Below are positions 24,645 to 33,133 of a stretch of DNA of 64,000 nucleotides, one piece after another. The notes under the pieces were generated by a model. That model did not search any database, was not told the origin of the DNA, and saw only the letters and a program-made list of their open reading frames with translations. How positions within the stretch are numbered: position 1 is the stretch's first letter; each line of letters starts with the position of its first letter. The stretch covers positions 5,949,957 to 6,013,956 of the forward strand of contig NZ_LT629740.1 of the NCBI RefSeq assembly GCF_900105165.1. Reading direction: 5' to 3'. The stretch comes from Mucilaginibacter mallensis. GTDB lineage: Bacteria; Bacteroidota; Bacteroidia; Sphingobacteriales; Sphingobacteriaceae. The position numbers and the translations under genes were made by a program.

Positions 24645-25721
24645 CTAAACCGTATCCAAAACTTTCGCGTTGGATATGGATATTTGCTGCGCTACACGCT
24701 TAGCCATATCAATAAACGCCTTTGATTGTACCGAATATTCATCCAATACGATCGGCGTGCCTGCATCGCCCGAATCACTAATGCTTTTTACCAACGGTAT
24801 TTCGCCCAAAAATGGTACATCAAGCATATTTGCCAGCTTTTCGCCGCCGCCTTGTCCAAAAATATAATATTTGTTTTCAGGCAGCTCTGCAGGTGTAAAG
24901 TACGACATATTCTCCACTATACCCAATATCGGCACATTAATGGCATCCATCATAAACATGCCTATACCCTTTTTAGCATCGGCAAGCGCTACATTCTGTG
25001 GAGTTGTAACAATAACCGCGCCTGTTACCGGGAAAGTTTGTGTTATGGTGATATGTATATCGCCGGTACCCGGTGGCAAATCCACTACCAGATAATCCAG
25101 TTCGCCCCAATCGGCATCATTAAACAACTGTTTAACGGCTGTTGATACCATTGGTCCGCGCCATGGCACGGGCTGGTTCGGATCGGTAAAAAAGCCTATG
25201 GATAATAATTTAATGCCATATTTTTCAATAGGCTCAATGCGTGTTTTGCCGCCTTCAACCTGGCTCGCCCTTGGGCGCGCGTTTTCCAGCCCGAACATGA
25301 TCGGGATAGATGGCCCATAAATATCAGCATCAATCAACCCAACCTTTGATCCGGCTTTGGCCAAACCCAGCGCAAGATTTACCGCAACAGTTGACTTGCC
25401 CACACCGCCTTTACCTGATGCTACCGCGATAATATTTTTTACCCCCGGTACACCGGTATTTTTTTGCGTAGTAACACGTGAGGTCATGTTGATACTAACC
25501 TCGGCCTCTTTACTGATGAAATGCAGGATAGCATTACGGCAGGCATTCTCAATCATGGCCTTTAAGGGGCATGCAGGGGTGGTTAGTATAACCGAAAAGC
25601 TTACACGGTTGCCTTCAATATGTATATCCTGTATCATGTTAAGGGTAACCAGGTCCTTTTTCAGGTCCGGTTCTTCAACATTGCCCAGGGCTTGTAATAC
25701 TTGTTCTTTAGTGATGATCAT
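24645..25721 (-). CDS. Mrp/NBP35-family Fe-S carrier ATPase
   Basis: 358 residues. The N-terminal DUF59 domain (residues 1-90) is followed by the deviant P-loop GKGGVGKST (about 107-115) and a Walker A' motif, GLIDADIYGPS. It is homologous to ApbC/Mrp and carries Fe-S clusters to apoproteins. A TAAATTTG box on the minus strand (25731-25738) ends 9 nt before the start. It lies just before the NifU-like gene. Confidence 0.94.
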   Translation of the reverse strand: MIITKEQVLQALGNVEEPDLKKDLVTLNMIQDIHIEGNRVSFSVILTTPACPLKAMIENACRNAILHFISKEAEVSINMTSRVTTQKNTGVPGVKNIIAVASGKGGVGKSTVAVNLALGLAKAGSKVGLIDADIYGPSIPIMFGLENARPRASQVEGGKTRIEPIEKYGIKLLSIGFFTDPNQPVPWRGPMVSTAVKQLFNDADWGELDYLVVDLPPGTGDIHITITQTFPVTGAVIVTTPQNVALADAKKGIGMFMMDAINVPILGIVENMSYFTPAELPENKYYIFGQGGGEKLANMLDVPFLGEIPLVKSISDSGDAGTPIVLDEYSVQSKAFIDMAKRVAQQISISNAKVLDTV

Positions 25722-25730
25722 AACTTACAG

Positions 25731-25738
25731 CAAATTTA
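25731..25738 (-). promoter_or_regulatory. -7 box of the Mrp gene
   Basis: TAAATTTG on the minus strand, 9 nt from the ATG at 25721; the leader would be only a few nucleotides. Confidence 0.5.
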
Positions 25739-25971
25739 CTAAAACGAGGGGGAATAGTGTCATAAGAATGATAAAATGAGTTTGAGGGAGCCGAAGGGAG
25801 AAAGATTGAAGCTGAAAGGTTTTTATTAGCAGTAGAATATGGTTAATGAATGTAAAAGCAGAATAGGGATTGCAGAAAAATAATTACTGCCAATTTTACC
25901 CGGAAACATTTTACTACTCCCTGCGTTTGTATCGGATAAGATTTAGTTTAGTTTTGGATAAATTTTTTTAG

Positions 25972-28173
25972 ATGCATCGCCTTAATCCTAAGTATATACG
26001 TATTGCCCTAATTGTTGTTATCTCCCTAATAATTATTGTTTTAATTGGCGGTTATATCGCCTATACAAAACGCGATGCCATACTCCAAAGGGAGATAGCA
26101 AAGGCAAAGGCGACAGCAAAAACTGCTTATAATATCGACCTGCAAATTGGTTCGGCAACTTTTACCGGCTTAAGTACGGTGTCGTTTTCAAATATTGTTG
26201 TAGTCCCCCAAAACCGCGACAGTTTGTTGAGTATTAAAAAGCTGGAAATCAGCGTTAAGCTGATGCCGCTTATTTATGGTGCGGTAAAACTATCGGATGT
26301 TGACCTGGAGGATGGCCATCTGAACCTTACCGACATTAATAAGGTAAAAAACTTCGATTTCCTGTTTAAAAAGAAAAAGGATTCTACAGCAACACAAACA
26401 AAGGGCAGCCTTGCCGAACTGGCAAATAAGCTCATCAACGAGTTTTTGTATAAGATACCTGATAATCTTAAGCTTAAAAACTTCCTGTTTACTTTTACTA
26501 AGGATAGTACCACGTTAAAATTGCTTACCACAACCGCGGCTATTAAAAGCGGTACCTTAACCTCAACAATTAATGTTAATGATGGTACAGCTACCTGGCA
26601 TTTTGAAGGTAAGCTGCACCCATCCGACAAAGAAATTGATGTGAAACTGTATGCTGATGGTAAAAAAGTGGAGTTGCCTGGAATAGAGGAGCATTATCAT
26701 ACAAAACTAAGCTTTGATACCATTACTACCCAGCTTACAAAAGTTGAGCGAGGTGGCGGTGAAACACGGATATATGGGTCATGGTCGGTAAGTAATTTGC
26801 TGATCAGCAACCGCAAGCTTGCCACAAATGATATTGTTGTTCCCAGCGCGTCAATTGATGCCAATGTGTTTGTTGGGGCTAATTATATATCGCTCGATAG
26901 CTCATCGGTGATACATTTAAAAAAGATAACCGCGCACCCTTACATCAAATACACACTGAGCCCGGTTAAGATATATGAATTAAAAATAAATACAGGCTGG
27001 CTTAACGGGCAGGATCTTTTTGATTCGTTTCCCGGTGGCTTGTTCGAGTCGTTTGCAGGTATACAGGTTGCAGGCAGGTTGAATTACAGTCTTAATTTTT
27101 ATCTGGATGCCTCGAATCCTGATGCAGTGCAGTTCAACTCTCAAATGAACAAGGATAATTTCAGGATTCTTAAGTTTGGCAAAACTGATTTGACCAAGCT
27201 GAACCGCCCGTTTGTACAAACACCTTACGAAGTGAAATCGCAAGCACCACCATTTACAGTGGGCCCGGCAAATCCAGATTATACACCGCTTAATGAGATA
27301 GCCACCGATACCCGCAACGCGATAATGACCTCCGAAGACCCCTCGTTTTATAGTAATAACGGGTTTGTTGAGGAATCGATCCGAAAATCCATCGCTACGG
27401 ATTTTGAGAAGAAGAAATTTTCGCGTGGGGGCAGTACCATCTCCATGCAGCTCATTAGAAATACCTTTCTGAACCGCGATAAGAACCTTGCCCGTAAAAT
27501 TGAGGAGATCATGCTGGTATGGATGATCGAGAACAATCACCTCATGACCAAAGACCGCATGCTGGAGGTTTATTTTAACATAGTAGAGTTTGGCTATCAT
27601 ATTTACGGTATAGGGCCCGCATCGCGCTATTATTTTGGTAAAACGCCAGGGCAGCTTACCCTGGGCGAGAGTATTTACCTGGCTAGCATTTTGCCTAACC
27701 CCAAAGCGGGCTTATACGCCTTTATGCCCGATGGTAGCTTAAGACCCGGCCTGCATGGTTATTTTAATTTGATCGGGAACCTGATGGCTGGCCATGGGAA
27801 AGCCCAGCGGGATAGCAATGCATATGGATTTTATAATGTACGCTTAAAAGAAAGCCTGCGCCGTGAGGTATCAACCGTTGATACTGCCAAGGCTGATAGT
27901 ATAATAAAACAAGGCAATGACGACAATGATGCAACGCCTGTTGTTGAGCCAGAGAAGAAATTAACATTCTTCCAAAGGCTGTTTGGTAAAAAGGATACTA
28001 CCCGTAAAGCCGAAGAAACAAAGAATGATGATAAGGCAACAGTAACCGTTAATGGCAAAACATTCCCTATTGATACGGCCGGAAAAACCAAAAAACAGAT
28101 ACGGCAGGAAAAGCGGGCAATAAAGAAATTAGAGGGAGAACGGGAAAAAGAGCAGGATCAAAAAGGGTATTAA
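25972..28173 (+). CDS. AsmA-like protein with GT51 peptidoglycan transglycosylase domain
   Basis: 733 residues. A single membrane anchor lies near residues 10-33. Residues 40-430 resemble an AsmA/TamB-like beta-rich region. Residues about 440-600 are a GT51 domain: catalytic Glu455 in SEDPSF, RGGSTISMQLIRNTFL, MLEVYFNIVEFG as in monofunctional MtgA, and LGESIYLASILPNPK. The usual His seven residues after the catalytic Glu is Asn462. No transpeptidase domain follows; the C-terminus is a charged tail. It should polymerise glycan strands from lipid II in the periplasm. Confidence 0.85.
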   Translation: MHRLNPKYIRIALIVVISLIIIVLIGGYIAYTKRDAILQREIAKAKATAKTAYNIDLQIGSATFTGLSTVSFSNIVVVPQNRDSLLSIKKLEISVKLMPLIYGAVKLSDVDLEDGHLNLTDINKVKNFDFLFKKKKDSTATQTKGSLAELANKLINEFLYKIPDNLKLKNFLFTFTKDSTTLKLLTTTAAIKSGTLTSTINVNDGTATWHFEGKLHPSDKEIDVKLYADGKKVELPGIEEHYHTKLSFDTITTQLTKVERGGGETRIYGSWSVSNLLISNRKLATNDIVVPSASIDANVFVGANYISLDSSSVIHLKKITAHPYIKYTLSPVKIYELKINTGWLNGQDLFDSFPGGLFESFAGIQVAGRLNYSLNFYLDASNPDAVQFNSQMNKDNFRILKFGKTDLTKLNRPFVQTPYEVKSQAPPFTVGPANPDYTPLNEIATDTRNAIMTSEDPSFYSNNGFVEESIRKSIATDFEKKKFSRGGSTISMQLIRNTFLNRDKNLARKIEEIMLVWMIENNHLMTKDRMLEVYFNIVEFGYHIYGIGPASRYYFGKTPGQLTLGESIYLASILPNPKAGLYAFMPDGSLRPGLHGYFNLIGNLMAGHGKAQRDSNAYGFYNVRLKESLRREVSTVDTAKADSIIKQGNDDNDATPVVEPEKKLTFFQRLFGKKDTTRKAEETKNDDKATVTVNGKTFPIDTAGKTKKQIRQEKRAIKKLEGEREKEQDQKGY

Positions 28174-28312
28174 CCCCAATTAAGTGTTTATTTCTGCTAT
28201 TTGATGGAAGATTTAACAAAAAAGACGAGATTTTTCCGGTAAAGCAATAAGTGTTCATTTAAAATAATGTGAACATTAATTGTATCTTACAATAATAATA
28301 AAACAACTTTAT

Positions 28313-28320
28313 TATATTTG
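28313..28320 (+). promoter_or_regulatory. -7 box of the RNA-binding protein gene
   Basis: TATATTTG fits TAnnTTTG; the start codon is 51 nt downstream, giving an ordinary leader. Confidence 0.5.
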
Positions 28321-28371
28321 GTGTATAAATGATTAGGGCAACAAAAAATATAGCCCATTATAAATTAAAGA

Positions 28372-28755
28372 TTGATGAACATATTTGTAGGAAGCCTTCC
28401 TTTTAAATTAGAGGAAGCCGATTTAAAAGAACTTTTTGAAGCGTATGGCGAAGTAAGCTCCGTTAAGTTAATTAATGACAGAGAAACCGGTAGAAGTAAA
28501 GGTTTCGGATTTGTAGAAATGCCAGACGATGAGAGCGCACAACAAGCTATCAGTGCTTTAAACGGTTCTGAGGTTGCAGGCAGAACTATCGCGGTAAGCC
28601 AGGCTGAAGAAAGAAAGCCTAGTGATCGCAAAAGCTTCGGCGGCGGTGGAAACCGTGGCGGTGGCGGTGGTTACGGCGGCGGTGGAAACCGTGGCGGTGG
28701 CGGCGGTGGCTACTCCAAAGACAACAGAGGCGGCGGCGGTGGTGGCCGTTGGTAA
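28372..28755 (+). CDS. Glycine-rich RRM RNA-binding protein
   Basis: 127 residues. One RNA-recognition motif covers residues 1-80, with RNP2 IFVGSLP at the start and RNP1 KGFGFVEM near residue 42. The C-terminal 45 residues are Gly-rich with Arg and Tyr (GGGGNRGGGGGYGGGG). Such proteins in Bacteroidota are Hfq-like candidates for post-transcriptional control or cold response. A repeated GGAAACCGTGGCGGTGG unit in the tail is a small internal duplication. It has its own promoter and hairpin terminator. Confidence 0.93.
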   Translation: MMNIFVGSLPFKLEEADLKELFEAYGEVSSVKLINDRETGRSKGFGFVEMPDDESAQQAISALNGSEVAGRTIAVSQAEERKPSDRKSFGGGGNRGGGGGYGGGGNRGGGGGGYSKDNRGGGGGGRW

Positions 28756-28789
28756 TCTTTAATAAGGGTTATTATCATATAAAAAGCTG

Positions 28790-28820
28790 AACGCCGGTAT
28801 ATTTTGCCGGCGTTTGGTTT
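28790..28820 (+). terminator. Hairpin terminator of the RNA-binding protein gene
   Basis: AACGCCGG pairs with CCGGCGTT across 9 nt, followed by the short T-rich stretch TGGTTT. The weak T run makes efficient termination less certain. Confidence 0.6.
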
Positions 28821-29045
28821 CATATATTAAATAATTACTGAAAGACAGATTTATCCGTCTTCTACTTTTATAAACCGCCTCCTTATCGCATAATAATGTA
28901 ATGCTGCTAAAATTTGCGTTACTGGCTTTGCTATACCTATTGCGTAGTGCTTTAAGATTATCTCCGCAAATTTTACACGACTTTAGCCTGTAATAAACTA
29001 ATTAATATTTTAGTTTGTGCTGTTTTACCGGCCCCTGATTAGTTT

Positions 29046-29222
29046 ATGCAAATAAAAGGGCAGCTGTTTATACTGTGTCTTGCTACATAGAGCTGTAAAA
29101 AAGATAGCCATACGTATCAACCTGCAACTATATCAGAATTTGCTTACGGTGTTCAACTGGGTGTAAATGCCACCTTTGCTGCTGATTATTTTTCAATAAA
29201 GTTGCTTGAGAGTAGCCGATAA
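29046..29222 (+). pseudogene. Possible lipoprotein gene remnant
   Basis: Within the 480-bp gap 28756-29236, one frame reads MQIKGQLFILCLAT, a stop, then SCKKDSHTYQPATI and on to a stop at 29222. The hydrophobic start directly followed by SCKKD looks like a lipoprotein signal and anchor Cys with an in-frame stop between them. The protein would be far shorter than a normal lipoprotein. Nothing else was seen in the gap apart from the terminator at 28790. Confidence 0.35.
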
Positions 29223-29236
29223 CCGGGGTAATTAAT

Positions 29237-29593
29237 TCAAGCTAAAGCAAGTATTTCTGCCTGTGATTGTTTTGGGAGACTTTTAAATATCAGGTCGTAT
29301 GAATGGTCAACCATTTGGCAAAGCTGTTTTGCTGTTAAAGCGCCATCCATATAAACGGTATTCCAGTGAACTTTATTCATGTGATAGCCGGGCTTAACTT
29401 CATTATGGCGCTCGCGCAGTTCAACAGCCAATTCAGGATCGCATTTTACATTAAACCTGTTGCCGTTTTCCAAGCCGGTAAGTAAAAAGATCTTGCCGCC
29501 TACTTTAAAAACCAATGTGTCTTCACCAAAAGGGAAACCTTCTGTTACTCCGCGTTTCTGCAGGCAATAATCACGTAGTTCTTCTATATTCAA
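29237..29593 (-). CDS. MmcQ/YjbR-family protein
   Basis: 118 residues, start at the TTG at 29593 (NIEELRDYCLQKRGVTEGFPFG). The family pattern is clear: FGEDTLVFKVGGKIF, FNVKCDPELAVELRE, YHMNKVHWNTVYMDGAL, and a C-terminal DHSYDLIFKSLPK. The fold is related to the CyaY-like/double-wing DNA-binding group; biological role unknown. A TACTTTTG box (29599-29606) ends 5 nt before the TTG codon, so the message may be leaderless with a non-ATG start. Confidence 0.88.
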   Translation of the reverse strand: MNIEELRDYCLQKRGVTEGFPFGEDTLVFKVGGKIFLLTGLENGNRFNVKCDPELAVELRERHNEVKPGYHMNKVHWNTVYMDGALTAKQLCQMVDHSYDLIFKSLPKQSQAEILALA

Positions 29594-29598
29594 TAATA

Positions 29599-29606
29599 CA
29601 AAAGTA
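29599..29606 (-). promoter_or_regulatory. -7 box 5 nt before a TTG start
   Basis: TACTTTTG on the minus strand fits TAnnTTTG and precedes the MmcQ/YjbR gene start at 29593. Confidence 0.5.
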
Positions 29607-29610
29607 CTAA

Positions 29611-30348
29611 TTAATAATAGGCGTTTTTTATGCTTTTCATGTAGTTTTTAACCTCACCAAAGCTGTATTTTATGCCAACGGTAATTTGTCGGTATGAGTC
29701 GGAGTGCTCATGCTTAAATATATTTGGCGGATCGTTATAACCATCAAGTCCTGAGCCATAAACAAAGTTGTGAACGTATTCAATATCAAGCCTTAAATAA
29801 GGCTCATCAAACTCATTGTAAAATTTAAATTCATACCCTGCCCTAAAAGATGCCATTGGATTTATGCTCTTATCCGACCCGGGGAATGTATATGATCCAA
29901 CCGGTTGGCCAGGGGAGGCAATTAAATTGGTACGCTGGTTCTCAACATTATTGTTTAGGAAGCCAAATCCAGGCCCGGCATAAAAATCTTTAACGATGTC
30001 TAAAAAGCGGCTTCCTGAGAAATCGATCAATTCACCCAGCTGTATTTCTCCATGTATAATGAACGCCTGGTAATTATTTACATATTCGCGTCTGTATTGG
30101 TCATTTGCCCGGCTGCCACCCCATAATCTGCCTACTTGTAACTCTGCTGTTAAAGGAACAAAGGGTGTTGCGTAATAAGTAAAATTACCGTTAAACGCAA
30201 GTGTGTTATTTTGCTGCGCGACGTTTGTATAGCCGCGAACAGAGCTCACTCCAAAACCGATAGCCATCGGCGTATAAGTAGATCCGCCTTGCGCTTCTGC
30301 CATTATTGAAGAAAATATTAACGCGATAAGTAAAAAGATTTTTTTCAA
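29611..30348 (-). CDS. Outer-membrane beta-barrel protein
   Basis: 245 residues with a signal peptide (MKKIFLLIALIFSSIMAEAQ) and alternating amphipathic strands, such as FNGNFTYYATPFVPLTAELQVG and YLRLDIEYVHNFVYG, typical of an 8- to 10-stranded barrel. No specific ligand can be read. It precedes the MmcQ/YjbR gene on the same strand and is divergent from the peptidase T gene. Confidence 0.75.
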   Translation of the reverse strand: MKKIFLLIALIFSSIMAEAQGGSTYTPMAIGFGVSSVRGYTNVAQQNNTLAFNGNFTYYATPFVPLTAELQVGRLWGGSRANDQYRREYVNNYQAFIIHGEIQLGELIDFSGSRFLDIVKDFYAGPGFGFLNNNVENQRTNLIASPGQPVGSYTFPGSDKSINPMASFRAGYEFKFYNEFDEPYLRLDIEYVHNFVYGSGLDGYNDPPNIFKHEHSDSYRQITVGIKYSFGEVKNYMKSIKNAYY

Positions 30349-30438
30349 TTTGCTGAAATTAATATTAAAATTTACAAATTACAGGGGATTTACCGTTTGT
30401 ACTATAAATATGCCCCTTCCCCTAATATAATAAATTCG

Positions 30439-31692
30439 ATGGATTATAAAAAAAGTTTAAAATTTTGTGTTTTAGAGCGTTTTTTACGCTACGTAGTGAT
30501 AGATACGCAGTCTGATCCGGCCTCTGAGACTTACCCATCAAGCAAAAAACAAATGGACCTGGGTAAACTATTGGTTAATGAATTGCTGTCAATGGGCGTT
30601 GCTGATGCCCACCTGGATGAGTTTGGATACGTGTATGCCACCATCCCGGCTAATACTACTAAACCAAATGTTTCTGTGATCTGTTTTTGCTCGCATATGG
30701 ACACTTCGCCTGATTGTAGCGGACTAAACGTTAAGCCCATCGTTCACAAAAATTACCAGGGTGAAGATCTGGTTTTGCCTGATGATGAAGCGCAGGTATT
30801 GAAAATGAGGGAACACCCTGACCTGAAAAATCAGATCGGCAATGATATTGTTACGGCCAGCGGTACTACCCTGCTTGGTGCTGATAATAAGGCAGGTGTT
30901 GCCGAAATTATGGATGCCTGCTATCATCTGATTAATCACCCTGAAATTAAGCATGGCGCCATACGCATATTGTTTACCCCTGATGAAGAAATAGGCCGTG
31001 GTGTTGATAAGGTTGACATAAAGAAACTAGGCGCCTATGCCGGCTATACTATTGATGGTGAGAGCGCCGGTAATATGGAGAATGAAACCTTTAGCGCCGA
31101 TGGTGCAAAACTTATTATAAATGGTCTCAGCTCCCATCCTGGCTTTGCGAAGGGCAAAATGGAAAGCGCTATAAAAATTGCAGGGCAGATTGTAGCTAAA
31201 CTGCCTTTTGAACTATCGCCTGAAGGCACAGAACTTAAACAAGGGTTTGTGCATCCGGTAAATATTGCCGGGCATGTGGAACAGGCTACGGTTGATTTCA
31301 TTATCCGTGATTTTGAGGAAGATAAATTAAAGCAGCACGCTGATGTGATCAGGGAAATTACGGAAAATGTTTTAAAACACTACCCTAATTCAACCTATGA
31401 GCTGCATGTAAAACCGCAATACCGCAACATGAAAAATAAGCTGGATGAACACCCGCAAATTGTTGAATACGGTATGGAAGCGATAAGGCGCAGTGGGATG
31501 GATGCCAAACTGTGCAGTATCAGGGGTGGAACGGATGGCTCCCGCTTATCATTTATGGGCCTGCCCTGCCCTAATATTTTTGCTGGTGAGCACGCTTTTC
31601 ACGGTAAACAAGAATGGGTGTCGGTACAGGATATGCAAAAAGCCGTTGAGACTATATTGCATTTGTGCGAGATTTGGGAAGAGAAGGCTTGA
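30439..31692 (+). CDS. pepT: Peptidase T (tripeptide aminopeptidase, M20B)
   Basis: 417 residues from the ATG at 30439 (MDYKKSLKFCVLERFLRYV); an ATG-like upstream extension at 30397 lacks family sequence. Zinc-site motifs: SHMDTSPD, LLGADNKAGVAEIM, TPDEEIGRG, YTIDGE and the C-terminal NIFAGEHAFHGKQEWV. It removes N-terminal residues from tripeptides in the cytoplasm. Its 3' end runs into hairpin element H5. Confidence 0.93.
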   Translation: MDYKKSLKFCVLERFLRYVVIDTQSDPASETYPSSKKQMDLGKLLVNELLSMGVADAHLDEFGYVYATIPANTTKPNVSVICFCSHMDTSPDCSGLNVKPIVHKNYQGEDLVLPDDEAQVLKMREHPDLKNQIGNDIVTASGTTLLGADNKAGVAEIMDACYHLINHPEIKHGAIRILFTPDEEIGRGVDKVDIKKLGAYAGYTIDGESAGNMENETFSADGAKLIINGLSSHPGFAKGKMESAIKIAGQIVAKLPFELSPEGTELKQGFVHPVNIAGHVEQATVDFIIRDFEEDKLKQHADVIREITENVLKHYPNSTYELHVKPQYRNMKNKLDEHPQIVEYGMEAIRRSGMDAKLCSIRGGTDGSRLSFMGLPCPNIFAGEHAFHGKQEWVSVQDMQKAVETILHLCEIWEEKA

Positions 31693-31863
31693 TTTCGGAT
31701 TTCGGAATTTCGATTTGGGATTTATTTTTTGTAATGCTGAGGAACGACGTATCTATATATGGGCGGATAATTGAAAGCGGGAGAGCTCTTCGCTCAGCTC
31801 AGAATGACAAGCGCTTTAACAGTATAGAATCCGAAATCGAAATTCCCAAATCCCAAATCGAAA
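31692..31863. repeat. Heptad-unit hairpin element H5 enclosing a palindromic repeat
   Basis: The left arm (31692-31725) is ATTTCGG-type 7-bp units, and the right arm (31828-31863) is AATCCGA/AATCCCA-type units. Between the arms lies another repeat of the GTCATGCTGA family (31734-31808). It separates convergent pepT and the TlpA-like gene. Confidence 0.7.
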
Positions 31864-31865
31864 AA

Positions 31866-33095
31866 CTACTCCGCTAACAGATCATCTGTCAACTTTTCAA
31901 ACTCATCAACAAACTGAGTGTAGTAATCCCCTGTACCCGGGCCACTGAAACCGGTATGTATTTTGCGTACATCGCCTTTTTTATCAATAATGATGGTGGT
32001 AGGGAAGCCCTTAAAATCTGCCAGCATAGGCAGGCTCTTTTGCGGGTCGCCTTTGCCGGGAGTGTAGCCTGTTATTAATAATGGGTAAGGAATATTAAAA
32101 TGATCTTTTAACTGTTGTACGGTACGCTGTGATTTGGCAAAATCTGTAGTGCGTTCATAAGCAAGCCCAACAATCTCTACGCCTTTAGGGTGATATTTAG
32201 CATAATAGCTATTTACAAAAAAGGTAGTTTCATCCATACAATTGGGGCACCATGAGCCTAGTATCTGCACAATAACTACCTTGTTTTTAAAACGGGCATC
32301 ACTTAGCGATACTTTATTGCCCTTCAGATCCCTGAAAGTGAAAGCAATTTTATCGTAACCGGGTTTTAAGGCGGTTAGTGAATAAGCATCAGGTAGTTTG
32401 GCGTTTTCGTTTCTAACAGCCGTCCAATGATCCAAACCGGAATAGCCTGAGTACATTTTGCCATCTGTCAATGTTTGGTCCGAACTGATTTTAGCTGTAA
32501 AGATAAAGGCATGACCACCATCAAAGCATGACAGGTATAAGCTGTCGCCAGCTACTGAACCTTCCAGGTAGCGGTAATCGCCGGTGGTGGTTAAAAATGT
32601 ACCGGTTAACTTCGATCCTGTTTGTTTAAATTCTCCAACGGTGGTATCTCTTTTATCGCCATCACCAAAAATAGCAGACCATCGGCCCGATAGATTAAAC
32701 GCAGGCGCAGGGCTGTCTTTAAAAAAGCGCCATGAAGCATTAGGCTGTGCTACAAAATCCATGGTAGCGTCCTTAGTGCCCAAGTGTTTTATCCACTTGC
32801 CTACTAAAAAATTAGCCTCATGCCTTAACCTGAATTCAGAATCGAACAAAGGCATATGGATGAAAACGGAGTCGCCGTCTACCTTAACATCAGTTACTTG
32901 CAGGCGTTCATCACCGTTCATAATAGCGATCACCGGTTTGCCGGCGCTATCGGTCAAACTAAAATTAAAAGGCAGGTTATTGCCCGATGATGTTTTTAAC
33001 ACCCCCCGCCAAATGCCAATTTGTAATTTGGTTTGTGCAAAGCCAGTAACGGCGAAGAGGGATAATATCAGGAATAACAGCGTTTTACTTTTCAT
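31866..33095 (-). CDS. TlpA-like thiol-disulfide oxidoreductase
   Basis: 409 residues from the ATG at 33095 (MKSKTLLFLILSLFAVTGFAQ, signal peptide); an upstream ATG at 33128 lacks a signal sequence. Residues 25-240 form a DUF4369-like or unassigned beta-rich region. The C-terminal thioredoxin fold has the active site SWCPNC and the cis-Pro region GFPTTIII. It should reduce or form disulfides in the periplasm. A TACTTTTG box lies near 33113-33120 (minus strand). Confidence 0.88.
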   Translation of the reverse strand: MKSKTLLFLILSLFAVTGFAQTKLQIGIWRGVLKTSSGNNLPFNFSLTDSAGKPVIAIMNGDERLQVTDVKVDGDSVFIHMPLFDSEFRLRHEANFLVGKWIKHLGTKDATMDFVAQPNASWRFFKDSPAPAFNLSGRWSAIFGDGDKRDTTVGEFKQTGSKLTGTFLTTTGDYRYLEGSVAGDSLYLSCFDGGHAFIFTAKISSDQTLTDGKMYSGYSGLDHWTAVRNENAKLPDAYSLTALKPGYDKIAFTFRDLKGNKVSLSDARFKNKVVIVQILGSWCPNCMDETTFFVNSYYAKYHPKGVEIVGLAYERTTDFAKSQRTVQQLKDHFNIPYPLLITGYTPGKGDPQKSLPMLADFKGFPTTIIIDKKGDVRKIHTGFSGPGTGDYYTQFVDEFEKLTDDLLAE

Positions 33096-33133
33096 AATGG
33101 ATGCAAAATCAAAAGTAAACAAAAGCAATACTA

